Shown piece by piece: positions 45,390 to 54,263 of a stretch of 64,000 bases of DNA. The stretch covers positions 1,309,501-1,373,500 of the forward strand of contig NZ_CP050700.1 of NCBI RefSeq assembly GCF_010646885.2, given 5' to 3'. Within the stretch, counting starts at the first letter, position 1, and every line of letters begins with the position of its first letter. The position numbers and the translations under genes are program-made. The stretch comes from Desulfopila sp. IMCC35008. GTDB taxonomy: Bacteria > Desulfobacterota > Desulfobulbia > Desulfobulbales > Desulfocapsaceae. The notes under the pieces were generated by a model. The model had not been told where the DNA came from. It was given only the letters and a program-made list of their open reading frames with translations, and did not search any database.

Positions 45390-46612
45390 CACTGGATATT
45401 CTTGACGCGTTAAAAGGGTTGCGGCGTCGACCGTTGCGTTCGCTTCTTTCCAGCCTTGGGATTGGGATTGGTGTTACTGCTCTCATCGCCATGTTGTCAA
45501 TTAGTGAAGGAGCCAAACGAAAGGCACTTGCCAAGATCTCCTCTCTTGGGACTGATACCTTGCGCATTGAAGATGCCACTTCGGCAGCCAGGTCGGAACA
45601 AGAGAGTCTCGCAAATCTCTCTATCGGATTAACATTTGAAGATGCTGACCGGTTGCGTTCCTGGTTTGGTGACAGGGGTAAAATAGGTTCTTATATCAGG
45701 CAGGACAACGTTGTTGTAGCATCCGATACCGCCACGGCGTCTGTTACGTTATTCGGTGTATCCTGGGAATGGTTTACTGCCGAAAAACTGCTTTTCGAGT
45801 GGGGACGGCCTATTACCTCCTATGACGAGCAGACGGCCAGACCCTATTTCATTGTTGGTGCAACTGTAGCTAAAAATCTTTCGCTCCATCAAGGGGCGAT
45901 TCTGAAAGTCGGTGATTTTGCAGGCCCCGTCATTGGTGTATTACAAGAACGGGGGAGCCTTTTGACAGAGGGTACCGGGTTATCGGCGCTTGATTTTGAC
46001 AAGAGTGTTTTCATGCCGCAGAGTGCCGTGGGTTATGGACGTGTGGTTTCAGGACAAAGACTGCTGGATGGCTTGGTAATAACTCTCCAAAACGCCAGCG
46101 AGGATATGGTGCTGAAGGTGGGCTCCTCGGTTTATAAGCAACTCCTGTCCCGCCACAGGCAGGTGGAAGATTTTCGGTTGGTAATTCCCGTCAGCCTCCT
46201 GCGTGAGGCGCGTGAAAGTCAGCGTCTCTTCTCCCTCATAATGGGGGCTATAGCAGGACTCTCATTGCTCGTCGGCGGCATTGGTGTGATGAATGTTATG
46301 CTTGCTAATATCTCCGAACAGACCAGGGAAATTGGTTTAAGGATGTCCTTGGGTGCGGACAGAATGCGTATTGTCTGGTATTACCTCTGGAACTCTATAC
46401 TTTTGACTCTTTCCGGTGGGGTCTGGGGAACAGCGGGAGGGCTCCTTGTTGCGTACGGAATCCAGAGGTATGCGGGGTGGGAAGTGGCATTTTCTGCAAC
46501 TGCGCTGTTTATTGCACCACTTGCAGCCGTCCTGACCGGCCTGGTTTTCGGGCTGCATCCAGCAATGCGTGCTGCCGGGCTTGACCCGGCCGTAGCCCTC
46601 AGAGAGTCCTGA
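45371..46612 (+). CDS. ABC transporter permease (MacB/FtsX family)
   Basis: 413 residues. First membrane span near 20-45 (SLLSSLGIGIGVTALIAMLS), a large periplasmic MacB_PCD domain (about 45-285), then the FtsX domain with three spans and the typical GGIGVMNVMLANISEQTREI and GLRMSLGADR. It works with the ATPase and the adaptor of the same operon. The coding overlap with the ATPase (45371-45389) implies translational coupling. Confidence 0.9.
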   Translation: MHYRQLTLDILDALKGLRRRPLRSLLSSLGIGIGVTALIAMLSISEGAKRKALAKISSLGTDTLRIEDATSAARSEQESLANLSIGLTFEDADRLRSWFGDRGKIGSYIRQDNVVVASDTATASVTLFGVSWEWFTAEKLLFEWGRPITSYDEQTARPYFIVGATVAKNLSLHQGAILKVGDFAGPVIGVLQERGSLLTEGTGLSALDFDKSVFMPQSAVGYGRVVSGQRLLDGLVITLQNASEDMVLKVGSSVYKQLLSRHRQVEDFRLVIPVSLLREARESQRLFSLIMGAIAGLSLLVGGIGVMNVMLANISEQTREIGLRMSLGADRMRIVWYYLWNSILLTLSGGVWGTAGGLLVAYGIQRYAGWEVAFSATALFIAPLAAVLTGLVFGLHPAMRAAGLDPAVALRES

Positions 46613-46631
46613 GGTTCCCTTAAGGCAAAGA

Positions 46632-46677
46632 TTCCGGATGAACTGAGCAGGAGCAGAGATGTTCAGTTCATCCGGAA
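46632..46677. terminator. 15-bp perfect inverted repeat between the exporter operon and trpB
   Basis: TTCCGGATGAACTGA (46632-46646) is exactly complementary to TCAGTTCATCCGGAA (46663-46677) around a 16-base loop. It sits between two convergent genes and is symmetric, so it could end transcription from both sides, although no T-tract follows either arm. Confidence 0.55.
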
Positions 46678-46719
46678 AAGTAGGTAGGGGGCGTGACGTA
46701 ACGTCGTCAGACAACTTTT

Positions 46720-47955
46720 TTATACGAGGCTCTTCTTCGCTTCCTCAATATTAAAGCCATACGTCTCCGTGACGAAGTCGAGATCTTTATCACCACGGCC
46801 GCTCAGGTTTATCAGGATAGAGCCGTGTTTCATCTCCTGTGCCAGCTTCATGGAGTAGGCTACCGCATGGGCACTTTCGAGGGCTGGGATAATTCCCTCA
46901 ATCCTGCTTAACGTATAAAAACCATCAAGAGTCTCTATATCATTGATTATTTCATAGCTGATCCGGCCCTCATCCTTCAGGGCGCTGTGCTCCGGACCGA
47001 CACCGGGATAATCCAGTCCACTGGCGATGGAGTAAACTGGCGCGGGTTCACCATTTTCATCCTGCAGCAGATAGCACTTGAAACCATGAATGAGTCCTGG
47101 TTTGCCAAAGGCAGCGGTTGCCGCATGGTCCCCGAGGTTCAAAGAGCGTCCACCGGGTTCAATGCCGACGAGTTTTACCGGATCGTTCATAAAACCTGAA
47201 AAAATGCCCATCGCGTTACTTCCGCCTCCGACACAGGCGCAAACCGCATCGGGCAGGCAACCGGTCATATCCAGGAATTGTTCCCGTGATTCAACACCGA
47301 CAACATGCTGAAAGTCACGAACCATCATGGGGAATGGATGCGGGCCAACCACCGAGCCGATGCAGTAGATCGAATTGATCGGATCCTGTAAATAGGCCTG
47401 GAAAGCAGAATCAACAGCTTCCTTTAGTGTTTTTAAGCCAAATGAAACAGGCACCACCGTCGCTCCAAGGAGTTTCATACGTATGACATTGGGCGCTTCC
47501 TTGGCGATATCAACCTCACCCATGTGGATTTCACACTCAAGTCCAAAATAGGCGGCAGCGGTAGCAAGGGCAACACCGTGCTGTCCGGCCCCTGTTTCAG
47601 CAATTAATTTCTTTTTGCCCATATGTTTGGCGAGCAATCCCTCACCCATGCAATGATTCAGTTTATGAGCGCCGGTGTGGTTAAGGTCTTCCCGTTTCAG
47701 GTAGATCTGGGCACCACCGCACATTTGGGAAAGACGGTCTGCGTGGTATACCGGGGTTGGTCGTCCCTGATAGTGTTTACGGATAGAGCGCAGTTCCTCG
47801 ATAAAGCGATGTGTCTTACTTATGGTGAGGTAGGCTTCGGTGATTTTATCCATTTCTTCCTGGAGTTCCGGCGGAATATAAGATCCTCCGTAATCGCCGA
47901 AATGTCCTGTGGAGTCGGGATATTGAGCTGGGTACCTGGAAAAATCTTTTGTCAT
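46720..47955 (-). CDS. trpB: Tryptophan synthase beta subunit
   Basis: 411 residues. It condenses indole with serine using PLP. The Schiff-base lysine is K98 in HTGAHKLNH, with the phosphate-binding loop GGGSNAMG and the C-terminal [11 protein letters not shown]. The sequence is of the common alpha-associated TrpB1 type, with [10 protein letters not shown] at the start. No trpA or other trp genes are in the window, so here trpB is separate from the trp operon. A good ribosome binding site (GAAAGAGG) lies before the ATG. The upstream region holds the 143-bp inverted-repeat element. Confidence 0.92.
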   Translation of the reverse strand: MTKDFSRYPAQYPDSTGHFGDYGGSYIPPELQEEMDKITEAYLTISKTHRFIEELRSIRKHYQGRPTPVYHADRLSQMCGGAQIYLKREDLNHTGAHKLNHCMGEGLLAKHMGKKKLIAETGAGQHGVALATAAAYFGLECEIHMGEVDIAKEAPNVIRMKLLGATVVPVSFGLKTLKEAVDSAFQAYLQDPINSIYCIGSVVGPHPFPMMVRDFQHVVGVESREQFLDMTGCLPDAVCACVGGGSNAMGIFSGFMNDPVKLVGIEPGGRSLNLGDHAATAAFGKPGLIHGFKCYLLQDENGEPAPVYSIASGLDYPGVGPEHSALKDEGRISYEIINDIETLDGFYTLSRIEGIIPALESAHAVAYSMKLAQEMKHGSILINLSGRGDKDLDFVTETYGFNIEEAKKSLV

Positions 47956-48483
47956 GATAACCTCTTTCCTGCTTAGGATCGTGTTATTATAATAATGGCG
48001 TGTCCATTATCATTGATAATCAAGGAGGCTGTCCAGGAATACCTTTTCTCCCTGGATCTTCGTTATTTTGTGAAAATAACACCTGGAATATCAGGTATAT
48101 ACCTGAGCATATATTTCTCAAATGCCTCGATCTGAGAAAAAATGTCTATTCTTGGACAACCTCCTGGAACCAGTTATATGTGCTCTCACAAAGGGAGATG
48201 AAAGTAATTCTCGTGGCAACCTCAATAATTAATTTACAACGGTAATGTGAGAATCAAAGAGTAAGTGCCTCATACAAGAAACCATGAAAATAATTGTATG
48301 TTCTGAATACTGCAACACATAACTGGGAATTTATTGATCTGTCTTCGGGGCAGGTGAGTTGAAAATGGGGAACAGGGGAAAGGAGGGATGGCACAATTTA
48401 CCTGATATTAGATGAATAGAACCAGTCACTATCATGCATATCAAAAGAATGGTGAAAAAATATGCCTGTGGAACTGCAGAATT
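47956..48483. other. Intergenic region upstream of trpB with an inverted-repeat element
   Basis: It contains the 143-bp element described at 48023-48165 and, closer to trpB, a 15-bp palindrome ATTATCATTGATAAT (48007-48021) that could be an operator. Nothing else was recognised at 48170-48480. Confidence 0.45.
48023..48165. repeat. MITE-like or leader element with 19-bp imperfect terminal inverted repeats
   Basis: AGGAGGCTGTCCAGGAATA (48023-48041) and TATTCTTGGACAACCTCCT (48147-48165) match in 17 of 19 positions as inverted repeats around about 105 bases that encode nothing obvious. Size and ends resemble a small non-autonomous transposable element. No clear target duplication was seen. It lies about 70 bases upstream of trpB, so an RNA leader function on the minus strand is the alternative. 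Confidence 0.45.
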
Positions 48484-49017
48484 TTAGCCGGATTTTTTGG
48501 TTTGACCCATCTCTTTTTGCATCAGGTACACCAGTTTCGGAGCTTTGGGGTGACCATTCTCAGCGGCTAGTTTCCACCAAAAGAGTGCTTTTTCGTAATC
48601 CTTCTTCACTCCCTGTCCCTGGGCATACATATTTCCGATGGAGATATGGGCGTCATAGTACCCTTGTTTTGCAGCGGTGCGAAAGCATTTCATTGCCTGC
48701 TCATAGTTCTGGGTTCCCCCCTTACCGCTGTTGTACATCAGTCCAAGCAAAAGGTTGGCGTGACCCTTGATCTTGGCGTCTGCTGTCTTGTGGGTTGCTA
48801 CCTTCTGGTACCAGTATCTCGCTTTTTTATAATCCTGTTCTCCTGTTTTCCCTGAGCTGTAGATATGAGCAATATAACTCTGGGCGTTGACATCACCGGT
48901 TTTGGCACGATGTACGAGTCGGGGATCACAGGTATTAGAGGCAAAAGATGTTTCGATGAAGACAACAAGGAGGAATGCTAATGCCGGCAGGATTCGATAG
49001 ATAATTGATTGGGTCAA
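48484..49017 (-). CDS. Secreted Sel1-repeat (TPR-like) protein
   Basis: 177 residues with a signal peptide (ALAFLLVVFIETSFAS). Three or four Sel1-like repeats follow: AQSYIAHIYSSGKTGEQDYK, LLLGLMYNSGKGGTQNYEQA, ISIGNMYAQGQGVKKDYEKA and FWWKLAAENGHPKA. These alpha-solenoids mediate protein contacts in the envelope. The TTG start at 49017 is used because it opens the signal peptide and has GGAG eight bases upstream; the nearest upstream ATG is out of frame. Confidence 0.8.
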   Translation of the reverse strand: MTQSIIYRILPALAFLLVVFIETSFASNTCDPRLVHRAKTGDVNAQSYIAHIYSSGKTGEQDYKKARYWYQKVATHKTADAKIKGHANLLLGLMYNSGKGGTQNYEQAMKCFRTAAKQGYYDAHISIGNMYAQGQGVKKDYEKALFWWKLAAENGHPKAPKLVYLMQKEMGQTKKSG

Positions 49018-49347
49018 GGTGCATTCTCCGGAGTAGCGGTGTTATGAAGTTGTTGCTCCGTTTCAATCCTGCTAGTTAGCCAACTGTTCAGATTTTCAAT
49101 TAAATATGATAGAAATAGGTATATATACCTATTGGTTGGAAAACGCAAGTTTTTAGTGTCCCCAGCTGAGATGGTTCAAACACCTCGCCTTCGAGTCGAT
49201 GGTCGTGCAGTGGTTTATATTGCTGTCGTATGTTGTTCCCGTGCTCAAAACAGCAGGGAGTATGGTGGTACTACCGTGAGAAAGAATTCCTGGAAGGATT
49301 TGTTTGGTGAGTGTTATTGTCAGAAAAACGGGGAAAATATTTTTTGG

Positions 49348-49394
49348 GAATAAAAAATCCCGAAAGAATGGTGGGCAGCATTCTTTCGGGATTT
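49348..49394 (-). terminator. Rho-independent terminator of satP
   Basis: A perfect 16-bp stem (AAATCCCGAAAGAATG, 49355-49370, with 49379-49394) and 8-base loop is followed on the minus strand by a T-rich run (49354-49348). It lies just after the satP stop. Confidence 0.85.
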
Positions 49395-49422
49395 CCTGTT
49401 ACTGAAAGCTAACCGAGGTGTC

Positions 49423-50034
49423 TCAGCTCGCTTCAGTTTGCAGCTGGGCTTCCTGAACCGGTTTTGGGTCGATCCATGGCTTACCGACAGGAAGAACGTC
49501 GCGGCCAAAGATCTGCAGATAGATGACATGGGCCATCATGTACCAGGCGTTTAAGGCACAGGCGATAAGAACATAAGCGGCAACCTTGGTCATCGCCGGA
49601 TAACCGAAATGGGCGAGATCAAGAAGGATAAAACCAATTAAGAGCAGGGTGAATGTTGAAGCCATTGCTCCATGGATCCGCAGAGCGGCAAACCACAGGA
49701 TAACTGTATAGAGTGTCCAGGCAACGAGGAAATATCCAACATCGGTTCCGCTTGATTTATAAACGTCGTATTTATTCATTAAAAGAATAATGGCGAGCGC
49801 TATCCAGAATGCACCGTACGAAACAAAAGCACTGTAACCAAAGTTATTTCCGACCTTGAATTCCTGATAGCCTGCGATCAATTGGGCGAGACCACCAAAA
49901 ATCAGTCCGAGGGCTACGATTGGGCCGAGGCCGCACAGTCCGAGATTGTGAAACTGGAGTATCAGAGTCGTTAAACCAAAACCTGCAAGACCGACTACCG
50001 CGGGATTTCCAAGTGCTACTTTCGAATCTGCCAT
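49423..50034 (-). CDS. satP: Acetate/short-chain carboxylate uptake transporter (GPR1/FUN34/SatP family)
   Basis: 203 residues with six membrane spans and the family signature NPAVVGLAGFGLTT at the N-terminus. The family imports acetate, succinate and related small acids together with protons. AGGAGG lies before the ATG at 50034. The gene sits behind a sigma-54-type promoter (50121-50136) and two palindromes. It is directly downstream of an NtrC-type regulator and Cache kinase and in the neighbourhood of propionyl-CoA synthetase, so propionate is a likely natural substrate (inference). Confidence 0.9.
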   Translation of the reverse strand: MADSKVALGNPAVVGLAGFGLTTLILQFHNLGLCGLGPIVALGLIFGGLAQLIAGYQEFKVGNNFGYSAFVSYGAFWIALAIILLMNKYDVYKSSGTDVGYFLVAWTLYTVILWFAALRIHGAMASTFTLLLIGFILLDLAHFGYPAMTKVAAYVLIACALNAWYMMAHVIYLQIFGRDVLPVGKPWIDPKPVQEAQLQTEAS

Positions 50035-50120
50035 TATCTTCCTCCTGGGTTAAAAATGGAATGTTGGTTGTTCTTTCGTTTGGTTAGTGGTGGACGAACA
50101 TGGGTTATGCCAATTGGTAA

Positions 50121-50136
50121 AGCAAGGTTTGTGCCA
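50121..50136 (-). promoter_or_regulatory. Sigma-54 promoter of satP
   Basis: Read on the minus strand the sequence is TGGCACAAACCTTGCT, matching the sigma-54 -24/-12 consensus, with GG and GC separated by 10 bases. Transcription would begin near 50110, leaving a leader of about 75 bases before satP. Confidence 0.75.
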
Positions 50137-50204
50137 TGAAGATAAAAAGGTCGTAACATACTAAAATTAAATCAATAAACATGTTATTGTTTGAGAGTAA
50201 CGAG

Positions 50205-50222
50205 CTACAACTAAAGTTGTGG
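50205..50222. promoter_or_regulatory. Candidate activator binding palindrome 1 upstream of satP
   Basis: CTACAACTAAAGTTGTGG is an almost perfect palindrome centred about 100 bases upstream of the predicted satP start, a usual distance for a sigma-54 enhancer site. Confidence 0.55.
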
Positions 50223-50288
50223 TAATTGACGGATTAATATCAAAAGAACGATTTAACAACCAGATAGTGGACACAACCAAAATTGTCG

Positions 50289-50306
50289 CTACAACTTTTA
50301 TTGTAG
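50289..50306. promoter_or_regulatory. Candidate activator binding palindrome 2 upstream of satP
   Basis: CTACAACTTTTATTGTAG shares its first eight bases with palindrome 1 and is itself a palindrome (CTACAA/TTGTAG). It is centred about 85 bases farther upstream, near eight helical turns. Confidence 0.55.
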
Positions 50307-50319
50307 GCCCTTGAGGTGC

Positions 50320-51729
50320 CTATTTATGTTGGCTTTTTAACCTCTTCGAAAGAGCTTGCTGGGAAATGCCCAGCATTGAGGCTGCGATGGACTGGTTGTT
50401 GCCAGCCCGGCGCAAGGCTTCTTCAATGAGCATAGTTGTTGCCTGTTTTATACTTGGCAAGGGGTCTGCGTATCGAAAGGGGAGACCTGTATTATCAATA
50501 TCTTGTGTTGCTTCTGTGGTGGATCTTGAGCGAGCCATATGTTCGCGGAATACGGCCATGGAAAGAGTACCGTTCTTGTGTTGGGCAACAGCATCGAAAA
50601 CCATAGCCTGGAGCTCCCGGACATTGCCTGGGAAGTGATACGTCGATAACTGGTGAAGCAACTCAGGAGGCAGTGAAGGTGCCTGCTTTTTTAAAGCATC
50701 AGCGGCACTGGTTACAAAATGGTGTATGAGAAGCGGTAAATCCTCTTTTCTTTTATTGAGAGGCGGCACCTGAATGCGGTGTGTTGCCAGCCTGTAATGA
50801 AGATCCTGGCGGAAGGTTCCTTCTTGTCGTTGCTGCCATAACTCGACATGGGTTGAAGTGACAATGCGGGCATTGCTAAACGAGATCTTGTCCTGGCCCA
50901 GAGGGATGTATTCACCTTCCTGCAGGAGGCGTAGCAGCTTGACCTGTGATGCCGGGCTGAGATCCCCGATTTCGTCAAGAAAGAGTGTGCCGCCGGAGGC
51001 CCTTTCAATGAGTCCGGCCCTGGAGGCCTCAGCGCCGGTGTAAGCTCCCTTGACATGGCCAAAGAGAGTATCTGAAAAGACATTGTCATCAAGGCCAGCT
51101 ACATTAACTGCCACAAACTCACCTTTACGCCCACTGACCCGATGAATAGAGCGGGCAATAAGTTCTTTGCCGGTACCGGTGTCTCCCTGGATGAGCACCG
51201 GTTGATCTGTTTTGCCGACAGACTCGATATATTCAAAGATGGCAATCATCTCTTTACACTGGGTGATAATTTCCTCAAACAACTCTGGGTGAAAGAGTTT
51301 GACTGTATTCGCCTCATAGCTGCCGCGATCACCTGATGCAGCTTGCACGGCCGCCTGCGCTTTTTCAACGGCCTCAAGCAGGCGCTCTTCCTCTACAGGT
51401 TTAACAATATAATCAAAGGCCCCTGTCTTCATACACTCCACCGCTGTTTCGGCGTCAATTTTACCGGTAATGACGATAATGGGGATGTGGGGATGTCGGG
51501 CGGCTATGCCTTCGATTATTTCTTCACCGCTGATATGCGGCATATTAAGGTCGAGCAGGATAGTGCTTGGTAATCGCTGTTCGATAATGGCCAGGGCCTG
51601 CCTGCTTTCACTGCATGTGAGTATATTGTTGTATCCTGACATTTGCAGGATGGTATCTATGGAGAGGAGTATCGATTCTTCATCGTCGATAACCAGGATT
51701 GGGTCGTGGGGAATTGTTTGTTGAGTCAT
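50320..51729 (-). CDS. NtrC-type sigma-54-dependent response regulator
   Basis: 469 residues. Receiver domain at 10-125 with phosphoacceptor D60 (TILLDLNMP) and K110 (IVKPV). The AAA+ domain, about 148-385, has Walker A GDTGTGKE (near 182), the sigma-54 contact loop GAYTGA (228-233) and Walker B GGTLFLDEIGDL. A Fis-type helix-turn-helix ends the protein (AGNNQSIAASMLGISQQALS). It activates sigma-54 promoters on phosphorylation. Its start overlaps the kinase stop by four bases, so the pair is coupled. The satP promoter immediately downstream is a probable target. Confidence 0.93.
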   Translation of the reverse strand: MTQQTIPHDPILVIDDEESILLSIDTILQMSGYNNILTCSESRQALAIIEQRLPSTILLDLNMPHISGEEIIEGIAARHPHIPIIVITGKIDAETAVECMKTGAFDYIVKPVEEERLLEAVEKAQAAVQAASGDRGSYEANTVKLFHPELFEEIITQCKEMIAIFEYIESVGKTDQPVLIQGDTGTGKELIARSIHRVSGRKGEFVAVNVAGLDDNVFSDTLFGHVKGAYTGAEASRAGLIERASGGTLFLDEIGDLSPASQVKLLRLLQEGEYIPLGQDKISFSNARIVTSTHVELWQQRQEGTFRQDLHYRLATHRIQVPPLNKRKEDLPLLIHHFVTSAADALKKQAPSLPPELLHQLSTYHFPGNVRELQAMVFDAVAQHKNGTLSMAVFREHMARSRSTTEATQDIDNTGLPFRYADPLPSIKQATTMLIEEALRRAGNNQSIAASMLGISQQALSKRLKSQHK

Positions 51730-53681
51730 ATCATTCTTCCTGCAATTTCATCATGTCTGTAGCGCGGTAATCGAACGGTAGCAGTTGTGCCACTGCCTGG
51801 AGTCGACTTGAAATGGAGCCAACCGCTATGGTTCCGTATAATTGTATCGGAAATCGCGAGCCCCAGACCTGTTCCGCTGCTTTCTCGTTTGGTCGTAAAA
51901 AAAGGATCCTTGATCCGTTCGAGAAGATCGGCTTCCATACCTTTGCCATGATCACTGACTTCAAGGATGATTTCTTCCGATTCCTCAATATAATAGGTTG
52001 ATACGCTGAGTAGCTGGTCACGGTCCATAAGGGCCTGACAGCCGTTCATGATGAGGTTGATAACCACCTGTTCCAGTCGTTGGCTGTTGCCGAGCAAGGT
52101 CGGCAGGTTTTCGTCGTAGCACACTTCAAAACTGGATGTTGCCTTATTAATAAGGCTGGAGAGCAGGCCGACTGAGGTGCGTACTACCTCGTTAAGGTTT
52201 ACTGCTTCCTGTTGTTCGGAAGGTCGTTGTCGGGCAAATTCCTTAAGGTCGCCAACGATACGTCGAACCCGGCTCACACCCTCCTGGGAGAAGTGTAGAA
52301 GTTTCGGCATGCGATCACGGAGCTGGGGGTAGGTCATGCCACCTACTTCAAAATCGCCGAATTTACGGTGATAGTCATCGAGAACGGGACGGCTGCTGTC
52401 CCAGAATCGTTCATAAACCTGGAGGTTCAGCATGACCGATGAGATTGGATTATTGATCTCATGGGCGACACCGGCCACCAGGGTCCCGAGAGCAACCATT
52501 TTATCCGTTTGCATTAGTTGCTCCTGCCTCAGTTTGGCCTCAGCTTCAGCTTTCTTTTTATCTGAAATATCCCGTGCTGTCATGAGGAGGGAGCGGAGGC
52601 CCGCAGGGGTATCCATAACCGCAAAAGTGGCCTCTATAGGGAGCGAGGCAGAGTCTTCCTTGATAAAGGAGAGCTCAAGAAAGGATGAGTCGTTTTCTTC
52701 ACTGCTTTCTTCACTAAGCCTGCTTTTAAGGGTGTGCTTGTCAGTGTCTGGTATGATGTCGAATATGGGGCGAAACTGGATAGTCCGGATGGAATAGCCG
52801 CATTTTTTATAAAATGCGGTATTGGCAAAGGTGATTCTCAGGTTTTCGTCAACGACAAGGATCATTTCCCTGGCTGTTTCAGTGAGCAACCTGTACCTGT
52901 TTTCGCTTTTTATCAGCGAGATCTCTATCTCCCGGCGTCTGTTTTCCACTGAAGCACCCTGCCATAATATATAGACGGACAAGAGAGCTATGACAGCAAG
53001 TATTCCCAGGAAGATAAAGGTCATGTTCCTGGTGATGGAGGTTATCTGGCTATGAATATCCTCAACATAAACACCGGTGCCGATAATCCAGTGCCAGGGG
53101 GCATATTCCTGGACATAGGAGATTTTGGAAAAAATTCTTGTCGGGTCGTCCTGCCACTGCCAGTGGTAGTTGACAAAACCGGCACCGGTCTCCTTGACTG
53201 TAGCCAGAAAGGCCTGGAAAAGTTTCTTTCCTGCCGGGTCTTTCTCATCGGTGACATCCTTTCCTTCAAGATCCGGGCGGTATGGATGCATAATCATGCG
53301 CGGATGGGTATCGTTGATCCAGAAGTAGTCTTTGTTGTCAGGACCGTAACGTAAACTTCTGAGGTGGTCAGCGGCCTGTTTCTTGGCATTGTCAGTACTG
53401 ATTGACCCCTGGTCGGCAAGATGGGCGTAGTAGGTGACTGAACTAATAGCAGATTCACTGAGGGCGTGGATCATTTCACGCTTTCGGTCCATCAGGTGAT
53501 CTTCTACTTTAGGAAGAATAAAACCGAAAAAGGTAATGATGAAAAGGAACATGGAGAGCAAAACGGGCAGTAATATCTTCACCGGTGGGGTTTGCGGGAA
53601 ATGAACTCGTGGAAACCTGGATGGTGAGGCATGCTCCATGTTCGGTTTTGTTACCTGTTCCTTTTTGGCCTGAGATATCAT
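51726..53681 (-). CDS. Cache-domain membrane sensor histidine kinase
   Basis: 651 residues. First membrane span about 36-56, a periplasmic single-Cache (sCache_2-like) domain to about 215 (DYFWINDTHPRMIMHPYRPD, WHWIIGTGVYVEDI), second span about 220-242, a PAS domain about 258-375, HisKA with H407 (GVAHEINNP) and HATPase_c (DHGKGMEADLLERIKDPF, GTGLGLAI). Cache domains of this type often bind C2-C3 carboxylates such as acetate, pyruvate or propionate. With satP and propionyl-CoA synthetase as neighbours, a short-chain acid is the likely signal (inference). It is coupled to the NtrC-type regulator and divergent from the synthetase. Confidence 0.92.
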   Translation of the reverse strand: MISQAKKEQVTKPNMEHASPSRFPRVHFPQTPPVKILLPVLLSMFLFIITFFGFILPKVEDHLMDRKREMIHALSESAISSVTYYAHLADQGSISTDNAKKQAADHLRSLRYGPDNKDYFWINDTHPRMIMHPYRPDLEGKDVTDEKDPAGKKLFQAFLATVKETGAGFVNYHWQWQDDPTRIFSKISYVQEYAPWHWIIGTGVYVEDIHSQITSITRNMTFIFLGILAVIALLSVYILWQGASVENRRREIEISLIKSENRYRLLTETAREMILVVDENLRITFANTAFYKKCGYSIRTIQFRPIFDIIPDTDKHTLKSRLSEESSEENDSSFLELSFIKEDSASLPIEATFAVMDTPAGLRSLLMTARDISDKKKAEAEAKLRQEQLMQTDKMVALGTLVAGVAHEINNPISSVMLNLQVYERFWDSSRPVLDDYHRKFGDFEVGGMTYPQLRDRMPKLLHFSQEGVSRVRRIVGDLKEFARQRPSEQQEAVNLNEVVRTSVGLLSSLINKATSSFEVCYDENLPTLLGNSQRLEQVVINLIMNGCQALMDRDQLLSVSTYYIEESEEIILEVSDHGKGMEADLLERIKDPFFTTKRESSGTGLGLAISDTIIRNHSGWLHFKSTPGSGTTATVRLPRYRHDEIAGRMI

Positions 53682-53940
53682 TTTTTATTTCACCTGCAGA
53701 CGAAAACGCTATTTAACTATGTTGATACAGCTTTATATATCCTTTCCGGCAGTCAGGAGATACAAAAAATCTGATCTATACATACAGGAAAAGTGAATAG
53801 GGGTTTAACGGTTTGTATTGAATGAGAAAAGTATGGGTTGTGATTGCGTTTTTCCATCATAACATTAATAGTTTAATGATTCAGAACAATAAGTAATTAT
53901 TGCATATTTTATAAACTTAATTTGATATACAGAGCTACGA

Positions 53941-53968
53941 GTAACAATGTTACAGTAACTATTACTGT
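53941..53968. promoter_or_regulatory. Two adjoining palindromes upstream of propionyl-CoA synthetase
   Basis: GTAACAATGTTAC (53941-53953) and ACAGTAACTATTACTGT (53952-53968) overlap by two bases, with centres 13 bases apart. They sit about 80-90 bases upstream of the predicted sigma-54 start. They differ from the satP palindromes, so the same protein need not bind both. Confidence 0.5.
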
Positions 53969-54012
53969 TTTTCTTCATCCTGTCAATAAATCTACCGTAT
54001 AATAGAGAGATA

Positions 54013-54028
54013 TGGTAAAAAAGTTGCA
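54013..54028 (+). promoter_or_regulatory. Sigma-54-like promoter of propionyl-CoA synthetase
   Basis: TGGTAAAAAAGTTGCA has the invariant GG and GC with 10-base spacing and a consensus TTGCA, but lacks the CAC of the -24 box. The predicted start near 54039 leaves a 225-base leader. Confidence 0.45.
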
Positions 54029-54263
54029 AATAACATAATTTCTTAATGAGAAAAATATCATAGTTGTTTGATATTTTAATATTCTATAAGTTGTTGATAA
54101 TAAATGAATTAAAAAATCAAGACAGTTTTTCAATCACGGATTGATGCGACATTGAAGTAACATTGTTAAATAAAACGCTTGAAGTATTCATATCATTACT
54201 GTATACAAGTGGGAGTGGTTAGGGTGGACAGATGGACCAATCTCAGACCAAAAGGGGAGTAAT

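Larger units (their letters stand above)
53682..54263. other. Divergent AT-rich regulatory region between the sensor kinase and propionyl-CoA synthetase
   Basis: About 580 bases with no gene. It holds two adjoining palindromes (53941-53968), a sigma-54-like promoter on the plus strand (54013-54028) and a further half-matching site GTAACATTGTTAA (54157-54169). The kinase promoter is probably near 53720-53760 on the minus strand. Confidence 0.55.

Noticed and set aside
48007..48021. Palindrome ATTATCATTGATAAT as an FNR or Fur site
   Set aside because: Spacing does not fit FNR (TTGAT-N4-ATCAA), and the centre differs from the Fur consensus; kept only as an unspecified palindrome.
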